Part shown: piece by piece, positions 51,071-59,759 of the stretch
Layout: each line of letters starts with the position of its first letter
How positions within the stretch are numbered: position 1 is the stretch's first letter
Notes under the pieces: generated by a model
Told to the model about the DNA's origin: nothing
The model's database searches: none
What the model saw: only the letters and a program-made list of their open reading frames with translations
Position numbers and translations under genes: made by a program
Assembly: GCF_048006345.1 (NCBI RefSeq)
Contig: NZ_CP180351.1
Location: 4,462,902-4,526,901, forward strand
Direction: 5' to 3'
Length of the DNA stretch: 64,000 nucleotides
DNA from: Marivita sp030148515
GTDB lineage: Bacteria > Pseudomonadota > Alphaproteobacteria > Rhodobacterales > Rhodobacteraceae

Positions 51071-51455
51071 GACCGACAAGCTACGTCAACGGCGGCCTCC
51101 CTGCCATCGAAAAGGATACATGCGCCCATTGGCCGAGGCTCCTTTTACTCGCGAAGATTCCAGCTTTCATGTTCAGACTGGCCCGTCAGAGTACCTTTGA
51201 AGACCGCATCCGCGCGGCAGCGCCCCACCGGCTGGCGTAATTCGCCGTGTTGGGGCAGACGACCATTCGCCTCTCGTTCCTCGGGTGGCAGGTCAAGAAC
51301 AACTCAGTTGGAGCAAGGGTCAACGCCAATAGCGGATTTGTCCCGCGATCTGTAAGTTCACCCAAACTCAGATTACGCGCCTGCAGCGAATGACCTGAAA
51401 GCGGTTTGCAATTGCAGAATCCGAAGGACGGGTTCAAGGTCGGCTCTGGGCCGTT
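51071..51455. other. Gene-free stretch with a decayed repeat
   Basis: No coding region is supported. Around 51430-51455 the sequence GGTCGGCTCTGGGCCGTTTC resembles stretches at 41381-41400 and, more loosely, 49138-49154. It is probably a dispersed non-coding repeat fragment. Confidence 0.45.
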
Positions 51456-52463
51456 TCAAGCAGCGACCGAACTCTCAACAAACTTGCCGAGAACCTCCGC
51501 CGTGATTTCGGAAGACCTGACACGCGCGGCGTGATCGTGGATCATCCCCGTGACAATCAACTCGTCCGGTTGAAAGCTGTCGAGAAGGGACCGCAGTTGC
51601 GTGCGCACGGTTGCCGCCGATCCCGTGGCAGAGCAGGATAGGGCATGCTGGACCTGCGCCATGACCGGTGGCGGTATCTCCTTGTGCAGATCACGGGTCG
51701 GGTGGGGGAGCTTACCCGGTCTGCCGGTGCGCAGGCGGGCAAAGGCCAAGAGCTGCGAAGATCGCAGGAATGCTGCCTCTTCATCGGTTGGTGCGGCACA
51801 AACTCCTGCGGCCATCATCACATAGGGTTTGGCAAGTCGTTCGGACGGTTGGAACGTGCTGCGGTAGATGCTCAATGCCTCTTCGAGCATTGCGGGCGCG
51901 AAATGGGACGCGAAGGCGTAGGGCAGCCCAAGCCACGCGGCCAGTTGCGCGCCATAGAGGCTTGAGCCGAGTATCCAGACGGGAACATGGGTGCCGCTGC
52001 CGGGGATGGCGCGCACCGAAGAGTCCTCGGACGTGTCGTCGAAATAGCCGATCAACTCCTGCACGTCCTGCGGGAAACTGTCTTCGGGTGCCATATGCCG
52101 GCGCAGCGCCCGCGCGGTGGCCATGTCGCTTCCAGGTGCGCGGCCGATGCCAAGGTCGATCCGACCGGGGTAAAGTGTGGCGAGCGTTCCGAACTGTTCG
52201 GCGATGACGAGCGGCGCATGATTGGGCAGCATGATGCCGCCGGCACCGACACGAATGGTCGAGGTCGCTGCCGCGACATGTCCGATCACGAGTGCGGTGG
52301 CCGCACTGGCAATGCCAGGCATGTTGTGATGTTCCGCCAGCCAGTAGCGGTGAAAGCCGAACCGCTCAGCGGCCTTGGCCAAGTCGACCGTGGACGCCAG
52401 TGCGTCCGCCGCGGTTTTGCCTTCGGGGATGGGCGATAGGTCGAGGATTGAGAATTTCTGCAT
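51456..52463 (-). CDS. LLM-class flavin-dependent monooxygenase
   Basis: A 335-residue bacterial-luciferase-like protein of the LLM class, family MsnO8. It begins MQKFSILDLSPIPEGKTA and carries RYWLAEHHNMPGIASAATAL, VRVGAGGIMLPNHAPLVIAEQFG-type and LGIGRAPGSD segments. It probably uses FMNH2 or F420-like cofactor to oxidise an organic substrate. It is alone in its direction and no reductase is adjacent. Substrate unknown. Confidence 0.88.
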   Translation of the reverse strand: MQKFSILDLSPIPEGKTAADALASTVDLAKAAERFGFHRYWLAEHHNMPGIASAATALVIGHVAAATSTIRVGAGGIMLPNHAPLVIAEQFGTLATLYPGRIDLGIGRAPGSDMATARALRRHMAPEDSFPQDVQELIGYFDDTSEDSSVRAIPGSGTHVPVWILGSSLYGAQLAAWLGLPYAFASHFAPAMLEEALSIYRSTFQPSERLAKPYVMMAAGVCAAPTDEEAAFLRSSQLLAFARLRTGRPGKLPHPTRDLHKEIPPPVMAQVQHALSCSATGSAATVRTQLRSLLDSFQPDELIVTGMIHDHAARVRSSEITAEVLGKFVESSVAA

Positions 52464-52551
52464 GATTGCCTCCGATAGCAGTCAGCTAATCATCCTCGAC
52501 GGCCAAGCCAAGCTGCTGCTCTGCACAAACGGGACGCGTCGTCCACATAAT

Positions 52552-53383
52552 TCATTGAAAACTCGCCTGAAAGGCAGTCGCTGTCAGCGAGACATGCGCC
52601 GCTAGAGGGGGCCGCAATTCGAACGCTTTGGGCGTTCGCGCAAACTCATACCGTCGGAATAGACACCAATGCTCTCGCCGCTCTTCGGCGACGGCCAATT
52701 CGTTTCGAGAGATGTAGAACGGTGTGCGCTCCCAGCCGTTGGTGGTTTTCACTTCGATCAACCGGTCCTCACCGTCAGGTGTGAAACTGGCAATGTCATA
52801 CCCAGCGCCATCGCCGTCTTCGGCCGAAACCCATCGCACGCGGCGTGCAAGGTCGGCGCGGTCATGTTGTTGAAGAATTGTTCGTTCGTGCTGCAAGAAC
52901 TCGTTCTTCGCCTGCGCGTCCAAGGTCGCGGTTGCGCGCGTCTCGTCCAGCCACATCAAAATGCCGGGCGATATGCTGCATCTGCTCCATTTCGTCGGGT
53001 GGCGGTGAATTCTTCAGAGTTGGCGCTGTTCCGACAAACAATGGAACCGGTTCGGCGACGTACCTCGGAGATGGTTGATGGAGCGTCATTTCCCATTCCG
53101 GATGACGGGCCAACCATTTGGAGGCCGCTTCCGCCAGCGACATCTGAAAGTTGAAGCGCGGTTGATAACCAGCGACGATGGGTAAGCCGAACCCTCGAAA
53201 GACAGCAGACACGTTGCACATCTTGAATTCTATTGATCTACGGCTGCGACCAGTCTGTTCTTGAAGCGCTCGATTGTTGGCCGCCTTGTGGTAAGCGCGC
53301 CCCGACAACTCGTCGCTCAGCATCGCGAAATAGGTCGCCACGACAGCATCGTTTTCTGAATCTGACCAATCACCCGATGTCAT
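52552..53383 (-). pseudogene. DUF3883-type protein with a frameshift
   Basis: Two overlapping frames together make one protein. The N-terminal frame (start 53383) reads MTSGDWSDSENDAVVATYFAML... to AGRDARNRDLGRAGEERVLA. The C-terminal frame continues HERTILQQHDRADLARRV, YDIASFTPDGEDRLIEVKTTN and ends FQASFQ at 52552. The frames overlap at about 52880-52959 and switch at VLA/HERT near 52900, so a single-base indel is enough. The C-terminal DUF3883 has an EVKT core like PD-(D/E)xK nucleases. It may be inactive or the indel may be a sequencing error. Confidence 0.75.
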
Positions 53384-53825
53384 GTAATCAGCCTAGAGGG
53401 TGCAGCGGGACGCGTCATGACCAATCGCGAGGGTATGTGGTGCGCGGCGACGAGGTTGTTTCGCCGGGTCATTCACCTGGGTTTCCGAGCATTGCAGTCC
53501 AACGAGGACCGGAGAACCTGAGCGCGCCGCAAGTTCCAGTCGCTCCCACTCGGTCATTTGCACTTACCTTGCCCCTGGAATGGCCAGAGCGGCACCGGCG
53601 CACCCATTACTTTCGGCGGCTCCCATCGAAGTCCTAGAAAAAGGTGAATGTTGTCATCCCAATGCGTAGGGTTGCCAGCAATGCCGGTGGATCAAATCTG
53701 CCTGTGTGCCATGGGGCATGCCGAGTCGATGTAGTTGCGCCGTGTGATACAAAGCGCCATTGCTTCTCTGGCACGAAATCGGTCGGATAGTCCGAAAGCC
53801 AAAATCAATCTCAAGGGAGGATACC
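53384..53825. other. Gene-free stretch before the TAXI transporter
   Basis: Only shadow frames are seen. The AGGGAGGATACC ribosome site immediately before 53826 belongs to the TAXI gene. No terminator or repeat recognised. Confidence 0.55.
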
Positions 53826-54779
53826 ATGAAACTGAGACAGTTCGTTTCGCTCGCCGCTTTGGCGCTCGTGGCCGCCACGGCCACCCAGGCGCAGGAACGC
53901 ATCACCTACAAATCCGCCAAATCCGGCACCTCTTATTACCAGATGGGCGTCGAGATCGCCGAGGCGGTGAAGGCGGGCACGGATGGCGGAATGATCGTCA
54001 CCATCGAGGAAAGCCAAGGGTCGACCCAGAACGTCATGGAAGTGCGCGCCCGGGGCGGTGACTATGTCTTCACCACGCCGCCTGCGCTGGTCGGCGCCGC
54101 GCAGAAGGCGTCGGGACCGTTCGACGGCAAGGGCGATCCGGCCTTCGACGAGATCCGAGCGCTGTTTCCGATCCCGTCGCTGACCATGCACTTCGTCATG
54201 TCCAACGACAGCGGCGTCACAGACTTCGCTGGTATGGAGGGCAAAACGATCCTGCTCGGTTCGGGCTCGTTCGGAGCAACGGAAGGCGCGAAATACCTCG
54301 GCCTCTTTGGTCTGGAGGGTAAGGTGACCCTGGCGGATGCCGAGCTTTCGAACGCGGTGGCCGCGCTGAAGAACGGTCAGATCGACGGCTTCGTGACCGC
54401 AGGGTCATTCCCTGCGCCCAACGTGATCGAAGCGGCGGCCAGCATGGGGGTGACCGTCCTGTCGATGAGCGACGAGCAGATCGCCGAGACCGGGCGCGTA
54501 AAGCTTGTGATCCCGGCGGGAACCTATGCCGGTCAGGAAAGCGACATCGTGACGACATCGCTGCCCGTGGCGGCCTTCACAACCACCAAGATGAGCGATG
54601 ACGCCGCCTATCAGCTGACCAAAACCTTCTGGGAAGAGCGTGAGAAGATGGCCGAAAGCGCGCCCTGGTGGGCCGGGGTCGATGCCGGGCTGATGGAAAA
54701 CGTCAACGTTACCTTCCACCCGGGTGCCGTCCGCTATTACGAAGAAGCGGGCATCGCGCTGAGTGACGCGCAGAAGTAA
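53826..54779 (+). CDS. TAXI-type TRAP substrate-binding protein
   Basis: A 317-residue periplasmic binding protein of the TAXI family. It has a signal peptide of about 21 residues (MKLRQFVSLAALALVAATATQAQ). The mature part has YKSAKSGTSYYQMGVEIAEAV, a GSGSFGATEGAKY motif and AALKNGQIDGFVTAGSFPAPN. TAXI proteins bind glutamate/glutamine or other substrates. The ATG at 53826 follows AAGGGAGG; the frame to 53760 lacks one. A terminator-like hairpin separates it from the fused permease. Confidence 0.9.
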   Translation: MKLRQFVSLAALALVAATATQAQERITYKSAKSGTSYYQMGVEIAEAVKAGTDGGMIVTIEESQGSTQNVMEVRARGGDYVFTTPPALVGAAQKASGPFDGKGDPAFDEIRALFPIPSLTMHFVMSNDSGVTDFAGMEGKTILLGSGSFGATEGAKYLGLFGLEGKVTLADAELSNAVAALKNGQIDGFVTAGSFPAPNVIEAAASMGVTVLSMSDEQIAETGRVKLVIPAGTYAGQESDIVTTSLPVAAFTTTKMSDDAAYQLTKTFWEEREKMAESAPWWAGVDAGLMENVNVTFHPGAVRYYEEAGIALSDAQK

Positions 54780-54789
54780 CCGCGCGGAC

Positions 54790-54818
54790 CGGGCCGGGAG
54801 ACTGCTCCCGGCCCGTTT
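54790..54818 (+). terminator. Hairpin after the TAXI binding-protein gene
   Basis: Eleven-pair stem CGGGCCGGGAG (54790-54800) / CTCCCGGCCCG (54805-54815) with a four-base loop, followed by TTT and, after CAA, TTTT. It probably ends a fraction of transcripts and favours the binding protein over the permease. Confidence 0.65.
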
Positions 54819-54840
54819 CAATTTTCCAAAGGCCTAACAC

Positions 54841-56601
54841 ATGCGTCTTCTCACCTTCCTTCTGGCGGCGGCTCTCGTCGCCTTTCACCTGACGCTGGTG
54901 TTCCTCGGCCTCGTGCCGAACCTGATCAGCCGTCCCGTGCACCTCGCCCTGGCGCTGCCATGGATCCTTCTCGTCCCAGGGCAGACGGGTTGGCTGCGGA
55001 TCAGCGGGATTGCCCTGACGGTGATTGGCGTCGCTACTACGCTCTGGGTCGCGGTGATGCACCGGACGTTGGCGAACCAATATGGCTTCATCGAAAGCCC
55101 TTTTCAGATGGCCGTCGGTTTCGTGCTGCTTGGTGTTGTGCTTGAGGCAGCGCGCCGCGCGATCGGATGGCCGCTGCCTCTGGTCGCGCTTCTGGCGTTG
55201 CTCTATGGCCTGTTTGGCCAGCATGTCCCGGGCGAGTTTGGCCATTCCGGCACGCCGCTGGCCAGTTTTATCGGCACGCTGACGATCGCCGAAGGGGGCA
55301 TCTGGGGCAGTCTGACCGGGGTGTCGGTCAGCGTCGTGGCGATCTTCGTGATCTTTGGGGCCGTCCTGAACGCCGGCGAAGCCGGGCAGGGGTTCATGAA
55401 CCTCGCTTCAGCCGCCGCTGGCCGACTCAAGGGCGGGGCGGCCAAGGTGTCGGTCTTGTCTTCGGCGCTCTTCGGCTCGATCTCGGGATCGGCCTCGGCC
55501 AACGTTGCGTCAACCGGCGCGATCACATTGCCGGCCATGACACGCCTCGGCTATCCCAAGCGGCTGGCGGCCGCGGTCGAGGCGGTCGCCTCGTCCGGCG
55601 GACAGATCATGCCGCCACTAATGGGGGCTGGTGCCTTCGTCATGGTGGAACTGACCGGCGTGCCCTACACTCAGATTATGGCGGCGGCGCTTCTGCCTGC
55701 GATCCTCTATTTCGTTGCTGTCTGGATCGGCGTCGACGCCTATGCCAGCCGTTACGACCTGAAGGGCATCGCGGCCGAAGACGCGCCGGGGTGGCGCACC
55801 GTCGCCGTGACCTCGGCCTTCTTCGCCGTTCCCTTCGTCGTGCTATTGGCCGGTCTCTTTGTCATCCGCGTCACGCCGCAATATGCCGCCAGCCTGGCGA
55901 TCCTCTCGGCCTTCGTCCTTCTGTTCTTCAACGCGCGGGGCATCGGCACATGGCGCGAGACCGCCGCGCGGATCGAAGATGCCTGCCTCAATGCGGCCCG
56001 GCAGGTGTCGATGATCGCCGCGATCATCATCTGCGCCTCGATCATCATCGGCGTTCTGGCGATCACCGGCCTCGGCGTGAAGATCACATCGCTGATCCTG
56101 TCAGGGGCGGGCGGCTTGCTCTGGCCCGCGCTTCTTTTGACGGCGCTCGCGTGCCTTGTCCTCGGCATGGAGGTGCCGACCACCGCTGCATACGTGATCT
56201 GCGTCTCGGTCGCAGGGCCTGCGCTGCGCGAGCTTGGCCTCGACACGCTGCAGGCACATCTATTCGTCTTCTGGTTCGCGCTCCTGTCAACAATCACGCC
56301 GCCGGTCTGCGGCGCGGTTTTCATCGCAGCCGGGATGATCGGAGAGAACTGGCTGAAAGTCGCGATAACCGCGATGTCATTAGGCTTCGGGCTCTACATC
56401 ATACCTCTGGCAATGATTGCGAACCCCGCCCTGATTGACCTCTCCGGCTCGCCCGTTGCGGCAGTGGCAACCGCGCTACAGATCGCGCTCGGCCTCGCAA
56501 TGATGTCCATAGGAATGATCCGACGACACCTCGGAAAGAAGCGCTTTGGACTGGTCACTACAGGAGCTTTGATCATCTTTGCTCCGGTGTTCGTGAACTA
56601 G
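54841..56601 (+). CDS. TRAP transporter fused permease (TAXI partner)
   Basis: A 586-residue, highly hydrophobic protein with more than a dozen spans. The N-terminal part corresponds to the small (DctQ-like) subunit and the C-terminal part to DctM. Landmarks are GSISGSASANVASTGAITLP, SGGQIMPPLMGAGAFVMVELTG and GMEVPTTAAYVICV. It makes the membrane part of the uptake system with the TAXI protein upstream. Confidence 0.9.
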   Translation: MRLLTFLLAAALVAFHLTLVFLGLVPNLISRPVHLALALPWILLVPGQTGWLRISGIALTVIGVATTLWVAVMHRTLANQYGFIESPFQMAVGFVLLGVVLEAARRAIGWPLPLVALLALLYGLFGQHVPGEFGHSGTPLASFIGTLTIAEGGIWGSLTGVSVSVVAIFVIFGAVLNAGEAGQGFMNLASAAAGRLKGGAAKVSVLSSALFGSISGSASANVASTGAITLPAMTRLGYPKRLAAAVEAVASSGGQIMPPLMGAGAFVMVELTGVPYTQIMAAALLPAILYFVAVWIGVDAYASRYDLKGIAAEDAPGWRTVAVTSAFFAVPFVVLLAGLFVIRVTPQYAASLAILSAFVLLFFNARGIGTWRETAARIEDACLNAARQVSMIAAIIICASIIIGVLAITGLGVKITSLILSGAGGLLWPALLLTALACLVLGMEVPTTAAYVICVSVAGPALRELGLDTLQAHLFVFWFALLSTITPPVCGAVFIAAGMIGENWLKVAITAMSLGFGLYIIPLAMIANPALIDLSGSPVAAVATALQIALGLAMMSIGMIRRHLGKKRFGLVTTGALIIFAPVFVN

Positions 56602-56979
56602 CGTCGCGATCCTCGGTATTTTCTGACCTGAGCCCCGAGAGTTTTTATACCACGCTGGCGAAGAGCGAACGAATGGCCGATTGCGCGCAATGGCACAGCG
56701 GCAGAGGCTGCCACGGTGTCTTTCGACATGCTTACCCGGTTAAGCGGTCGCTTTAGGTGAGGCGAAGCGTTTTTGAGACAAGCTTGGGCATCATGGTGCA
56801 GGTGAACCCGCTTGAATGTTATAATTACGTGGTTTCGCTTGGACTGAGCTGGGGGTGGCGACTGCATCTATGTTTTTTAAGAAGCCGGTTGCGCACTGCT
56901 GCCGTAAATTGTCGTGACCGGGTGAATGCAGCCGTCAACGCTCCGGACGGGGCGATGACGGCCGGACTGTTGTACGCCC
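56602..56979. other. Gene-free stretch before the RecD-like helicase
   Basis: No coding region, terminator or repeat recognised. It separates the TAXI region from the defence-like region, with both flanking genes ending here. Confidence 0.5.
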
Positions 56980-58086
56980 TTAAATGGCTACGATAACCGA
57001 GTTCGCCGCCCGCGTGATCGCCGTGTAGAGCCAAGCGTTTGCGTTCTCGCGCATAATCACACTCTGATCGATCACCAACACATTGTTCCACTGAGACCCC
57101 TGAGCCTTATGGCAGGTGATTGCATACCCGAAGTCGAACTGCGGTTTCTGCTTGCGCCCCCCCTCGGAAGAGGTCTTGCCAGACAAGAACTGGCTGATCG
57201 AGATTGTCACTTCGAACGGCTGGTCCATGCCGTCCTCGGGGCGGATATGGAAAGTGGCGGTGTCACCCTGAACGACCGGAGTGCCACATGCGACGAAGAG
57301 TTCGCCATTGGAGATCCCGAGGTCGCCGTGGTTCTTCAGGCAAACAAGGCGATCACCATCCACCGGCATGTCACCCGAACGACCAAGGCGCTCGCGAACA
57401 GATGCGTTGACCTGATGCCGAAGATCATTTGTGCCGACGATGATCTGATCTGCTTCGAGGAGAGTTTCCATGGTAAGGTCACCCTGGCTGATTACCCGGC
57501 TCGATCCATACTGGCCGAGAGACAGCGGTGCTCCGCGACGGGCCATGTCGGCCAGCTGCAGAACCGGATTGCCGGCGGCCTGACGGTGGATTTCCGTCAG
57601 GAATACATCCGGCGTGACGCTGCGGAGCACACCAACGCCTTTCACCGGCGGTAACTGGCCGGGATCTCCCATCGCGAGAATGGGCACGCCAAACGATCGA
57701 AGATCGCGCAACAGCACGTCGTCGACCATCGAGCACTCATCGATCACCACAAGGGCAGACCCGACGATGTCGCTGGCATCGTTGCGCACGAACCGAAGGC
57801 CCTGCGTCTCGTCGTCGATGGGCCGGTAGAGCGCGCTATGGAGGGTCTGTGCCGTGTCGCAGCCTTTCTGCCGCAATACCGAAGCCGCCTTACCAGTATA
57901 GGTCAGGAAGACGACGTTGCCGTTGAGCAGTTCGGCGACGTGGGCGGCAAGTGTCGACTTGCCAGTCCCGGCATAGCCGAACAGCGTAAAGATGGGCTTC
58001 GTCGCTGTATCGTGTTCGAGCCAATGCTTGACAGCCGCGAGGGCGTTTATCTGTGCCGGCGACAGCGCGTTGAAGATATGTGTCAT
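56980..58086 (-). CDS. RecD/Dda-type superfamily I DNA helicase
   Basis: A 368-residue 1B helicase. Motifs are in order: Walker A GYAGTGKSTLA near residue 33, Walker B VIDECSMVDD near 118, GDPGQLPPVKG near 143 and the UvrD_C_2 part CHKAQGSQWNNVLVIDQS with LYTAITRA near the end. It is compact, like T4 Dda, and much shorter than RecD2, so it lacks N-terminal extensions. The ATG at 58086 (MTHIFNALSPAQ) is chosen; an in-frame extension to 58194 is in the inter-gene region. Next to the repeat array, it may act in plasmid- or phage-like replication. Confidence 0.85.
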   Translation of the reverse strand: MTHIFNALSPAQINALAAVKHWLEHDTATKPIFTLFGYAGTGKSTLAAHVAELLNGNVVFLTYTGKAASVLRQKGCDTAQTLHSALYRPIDDETQGLRFVRNDASDIVGSALVVIDECSMVDDVLLRDLRSFGVPILAMGDPGQLPPVKGVGVLRSVTPDVFLTEIHRQAAGNPVLQLADMARRGAPLSLGQYGSSRVISQGDLTMETLLEADQIIVGTNDLRHQVNASVRERLGRSGDMPVDGDRLVCLKNHGDLGISNGELFVACGTPVVQGDTATFHIRPEDGMDQPFEVTISISQFLSGKTSSEGGRKQKPQFDFGYAITCHKAQGSQWNNVLVIDQSVIMRENANAWLYTAITRAANSVIVAI

Positions 58087-58235
58087 TTGAAGTCCTTTGA
58101 CAAAGTTGTGACAACCGGCGGCGTTTTCCTTGGCGCGCAGGCCGTCGTTCCGCGCCAGAAACTGACGCGGTCGTGTTACGTGCTGGACACTCATTTTTGG
58201 GGCCCGGAGCGTCTGTTTCGGGGCGATTCAGGGTG

Positions 58236-58434
58236 TGTAACGCTTCCCTATTATTGGATCCTTTCGGACCGGTGCGTCTTTCTGGGATGAAGAAGGGAAG
58301 TCATCCGATTATAGGGAAGGGTTACAGTCTTACCGGCGGCAGGATGTAACGCTTCCCTATTATATGGATCCCTTGGACCGGCACGTTTTGTGGGAAGTAG
58401 AAATGGAGCTCTCCGGATATAGGGAAGCGTTACA
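58236..58434. repeat. Duplicated inverted-repeat array
   Basis: Four sites of 16-19 bases alternate in orientation: forward TGTAACGCTTCCCTAT at 58236 and 58345, inverted at 58310-58326 (one mismatch) and 58418-58434. Forward-to-forward spacing is 109 bases and inverted-to-inverted 108, so a unit with arms of about 24 bases has been duplicated. It fills most of the 395 bases between the helicase start and the next gene. It could be an operator array, replication iterons, a stem-loop RNA or a REP/MITE pair. Confidence 0.85.
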
Positions 58435-58481
58435 TGGTGAAACCTTAGGGAGCCTGCGGCTCTGAGACCTTTTCCGGCATT

Positions 58482-59495
58482 TTATGAAGCGAGACCTTTT
58501 GTAAGCTCGTTATTCTGGCCTTCGGTCTTCTTTAGCCGGTGCCTCGCGACGCGTTCCCGGTTTTTCTGACGTTTCCGCTCCGCTACCGGTTCCGATGTGC
58601 CGCGCATGCGGAGTAAAGAGTTAAGCGTCTGAGTCCTGAGCATTTCGCAAGCGTTCTTTGCAGGACAGGTTTTGCAGGTGACATCGGAGTCAACATTGAT
58701 GCCCGGCAGACCGAAGCAGCTCTGGAGAAGTTCACCATCATCAAGCACGTGCAGCGGCTCAGGAACATAGACGCCTAAAGACTTGAAGTGATCGGCATCT
58801 GCTTTTGCTTTTTCGAGGGCAAGCGGGAATCTATGCGCGACGATATGTTCAGGCATCCACCGGCGCGAAAGGACGAAATTGCCCAGAAGCGTTGACAGGC
58901 CGGGCAAATTCTCTCCTGCCAGCCAAATCAATGTCTCAGTGAAAGATGTTTGCGCTGGCAAATCCCGTCCGTTCTCCTGCGAGAACTGAGGTAAGTGCGG
59001 TTCCCGGACAAGGCTGAGATACATGCGGTCCGCAGTCCAGTATTCAACGATTGAGGACGACCAAGCGGCTTCGCTCTTCGGGTTTGGCCGTAGCTGGTTA
59101 GGCCGCGGAACAAAATCACGTGTGCGACGGGAGGCGAAATCGAAACAGAACCGAAGGTATTCATCGTATGGCATCCCAGTACGGTCAGCATGCTGCCGTG
59201 CAAGATGCAGTTGCGTGTGAGCAGAGTTGTTTGACCGCATGTCCAGCTTGCCGCTGATGCCGCCGAGATATGACAGGCTGCCATCACCATTCCGCGGGCT
59301 CATCGCGGCGATCTGGGCGTTGTATGCATCTCTGAAAAGAAGATTGCACCGCCACGGTGACAGGAAACGGTAGGCGGGCCACTTCAAAGTGATGAGTTCA
59401 GCCTCATCTCTAAGGTTGTTGTGCGAATGGAAAGTCGCAAGCCGCAAAACATCGTCGCTGCGTTTAAGTGACGTGCAAGAGTTAGGAAGGTTCAT
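58482..59495 (-). CDS. Uncharacterised protein with C-x13-C-x2-C-x5-C cluster
   Basis: A 337-residue protein from the ATG at 59495 (MNLPNSCTSLKRSDD). No full-length match is recognised. Near the C-terminus Cys260, Cys274, Cys277 and Cys283 form SCFGLPGI...CKTCPAKNACEM. The C-x2-C-P-x4-C part is like the WhiB cluster and the AddB/Cas4 iron-sulfur staple. After it comes a basic tail (RKRQKNRERVARHRLKK) fit for nucleic-acid binding. The 3' end lies 48 bases from the repeat array, so a DNA-binding or replication role is plausible but inferred. Confidence 0.6.
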   Translation of the reverse strand: MNLPNSCTSLKRSDDVLRLATFHSHNNLRDEAELITLKWPAYRFLSPWRCNLLFRDAYNAQIAAMSPRNGDGSLSYLGGISGKLDMRSNNSAHTQLHLARQHADRTGMPYDEYLRFCFDFASRRTRDFVPRPNQLRPNPKSEAAWSSSIVEYWTADRMYLSLVREPHLPQFSQENGRDLPAQTSFTETLIWLAGENLPGLSTLLGNFVLSRRWMPEHIVAHRFPLALEKAKADADHFKSLGVYVPEPLHVLDDGELLQSCFGLPGINVDSDVTCKTCPAKNACEMLRTQTLNSLLRMRGTSEPVAERKRQKNRERVARHRLKKTEGQNNELTKGLAS

Positions 59496-59759
59496 CAAAG
59501 GTCGAAGCTCCAAAGTGTGGGTTGGCCATATCTGGCGGTTGGTTAGTTTCAATTGGAGGCTTTTGGATTGGCGGAACCCTTGCCTCGCTTTGGTTATAGC
59601 GAGCGGCTCTTTGGGATGCGCAACGATAGGAGATATATCTTTTTATTTAATAAATTCAGAATTTTATCGAGGGGTTCAGTGTTTTTCGGGCCGGTGTCGA
59701 GCGCAGAGAAACTTGGCCAGGTTGCCCGTGGCACATAAAATCAGAGTTCGGGGGACTCT

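Noticed and set aside
58236..58434. CRISPR array
   Set aside because: Only four repeat sites, alternating in orientation, with no regular spacers and no cas genes nearby.
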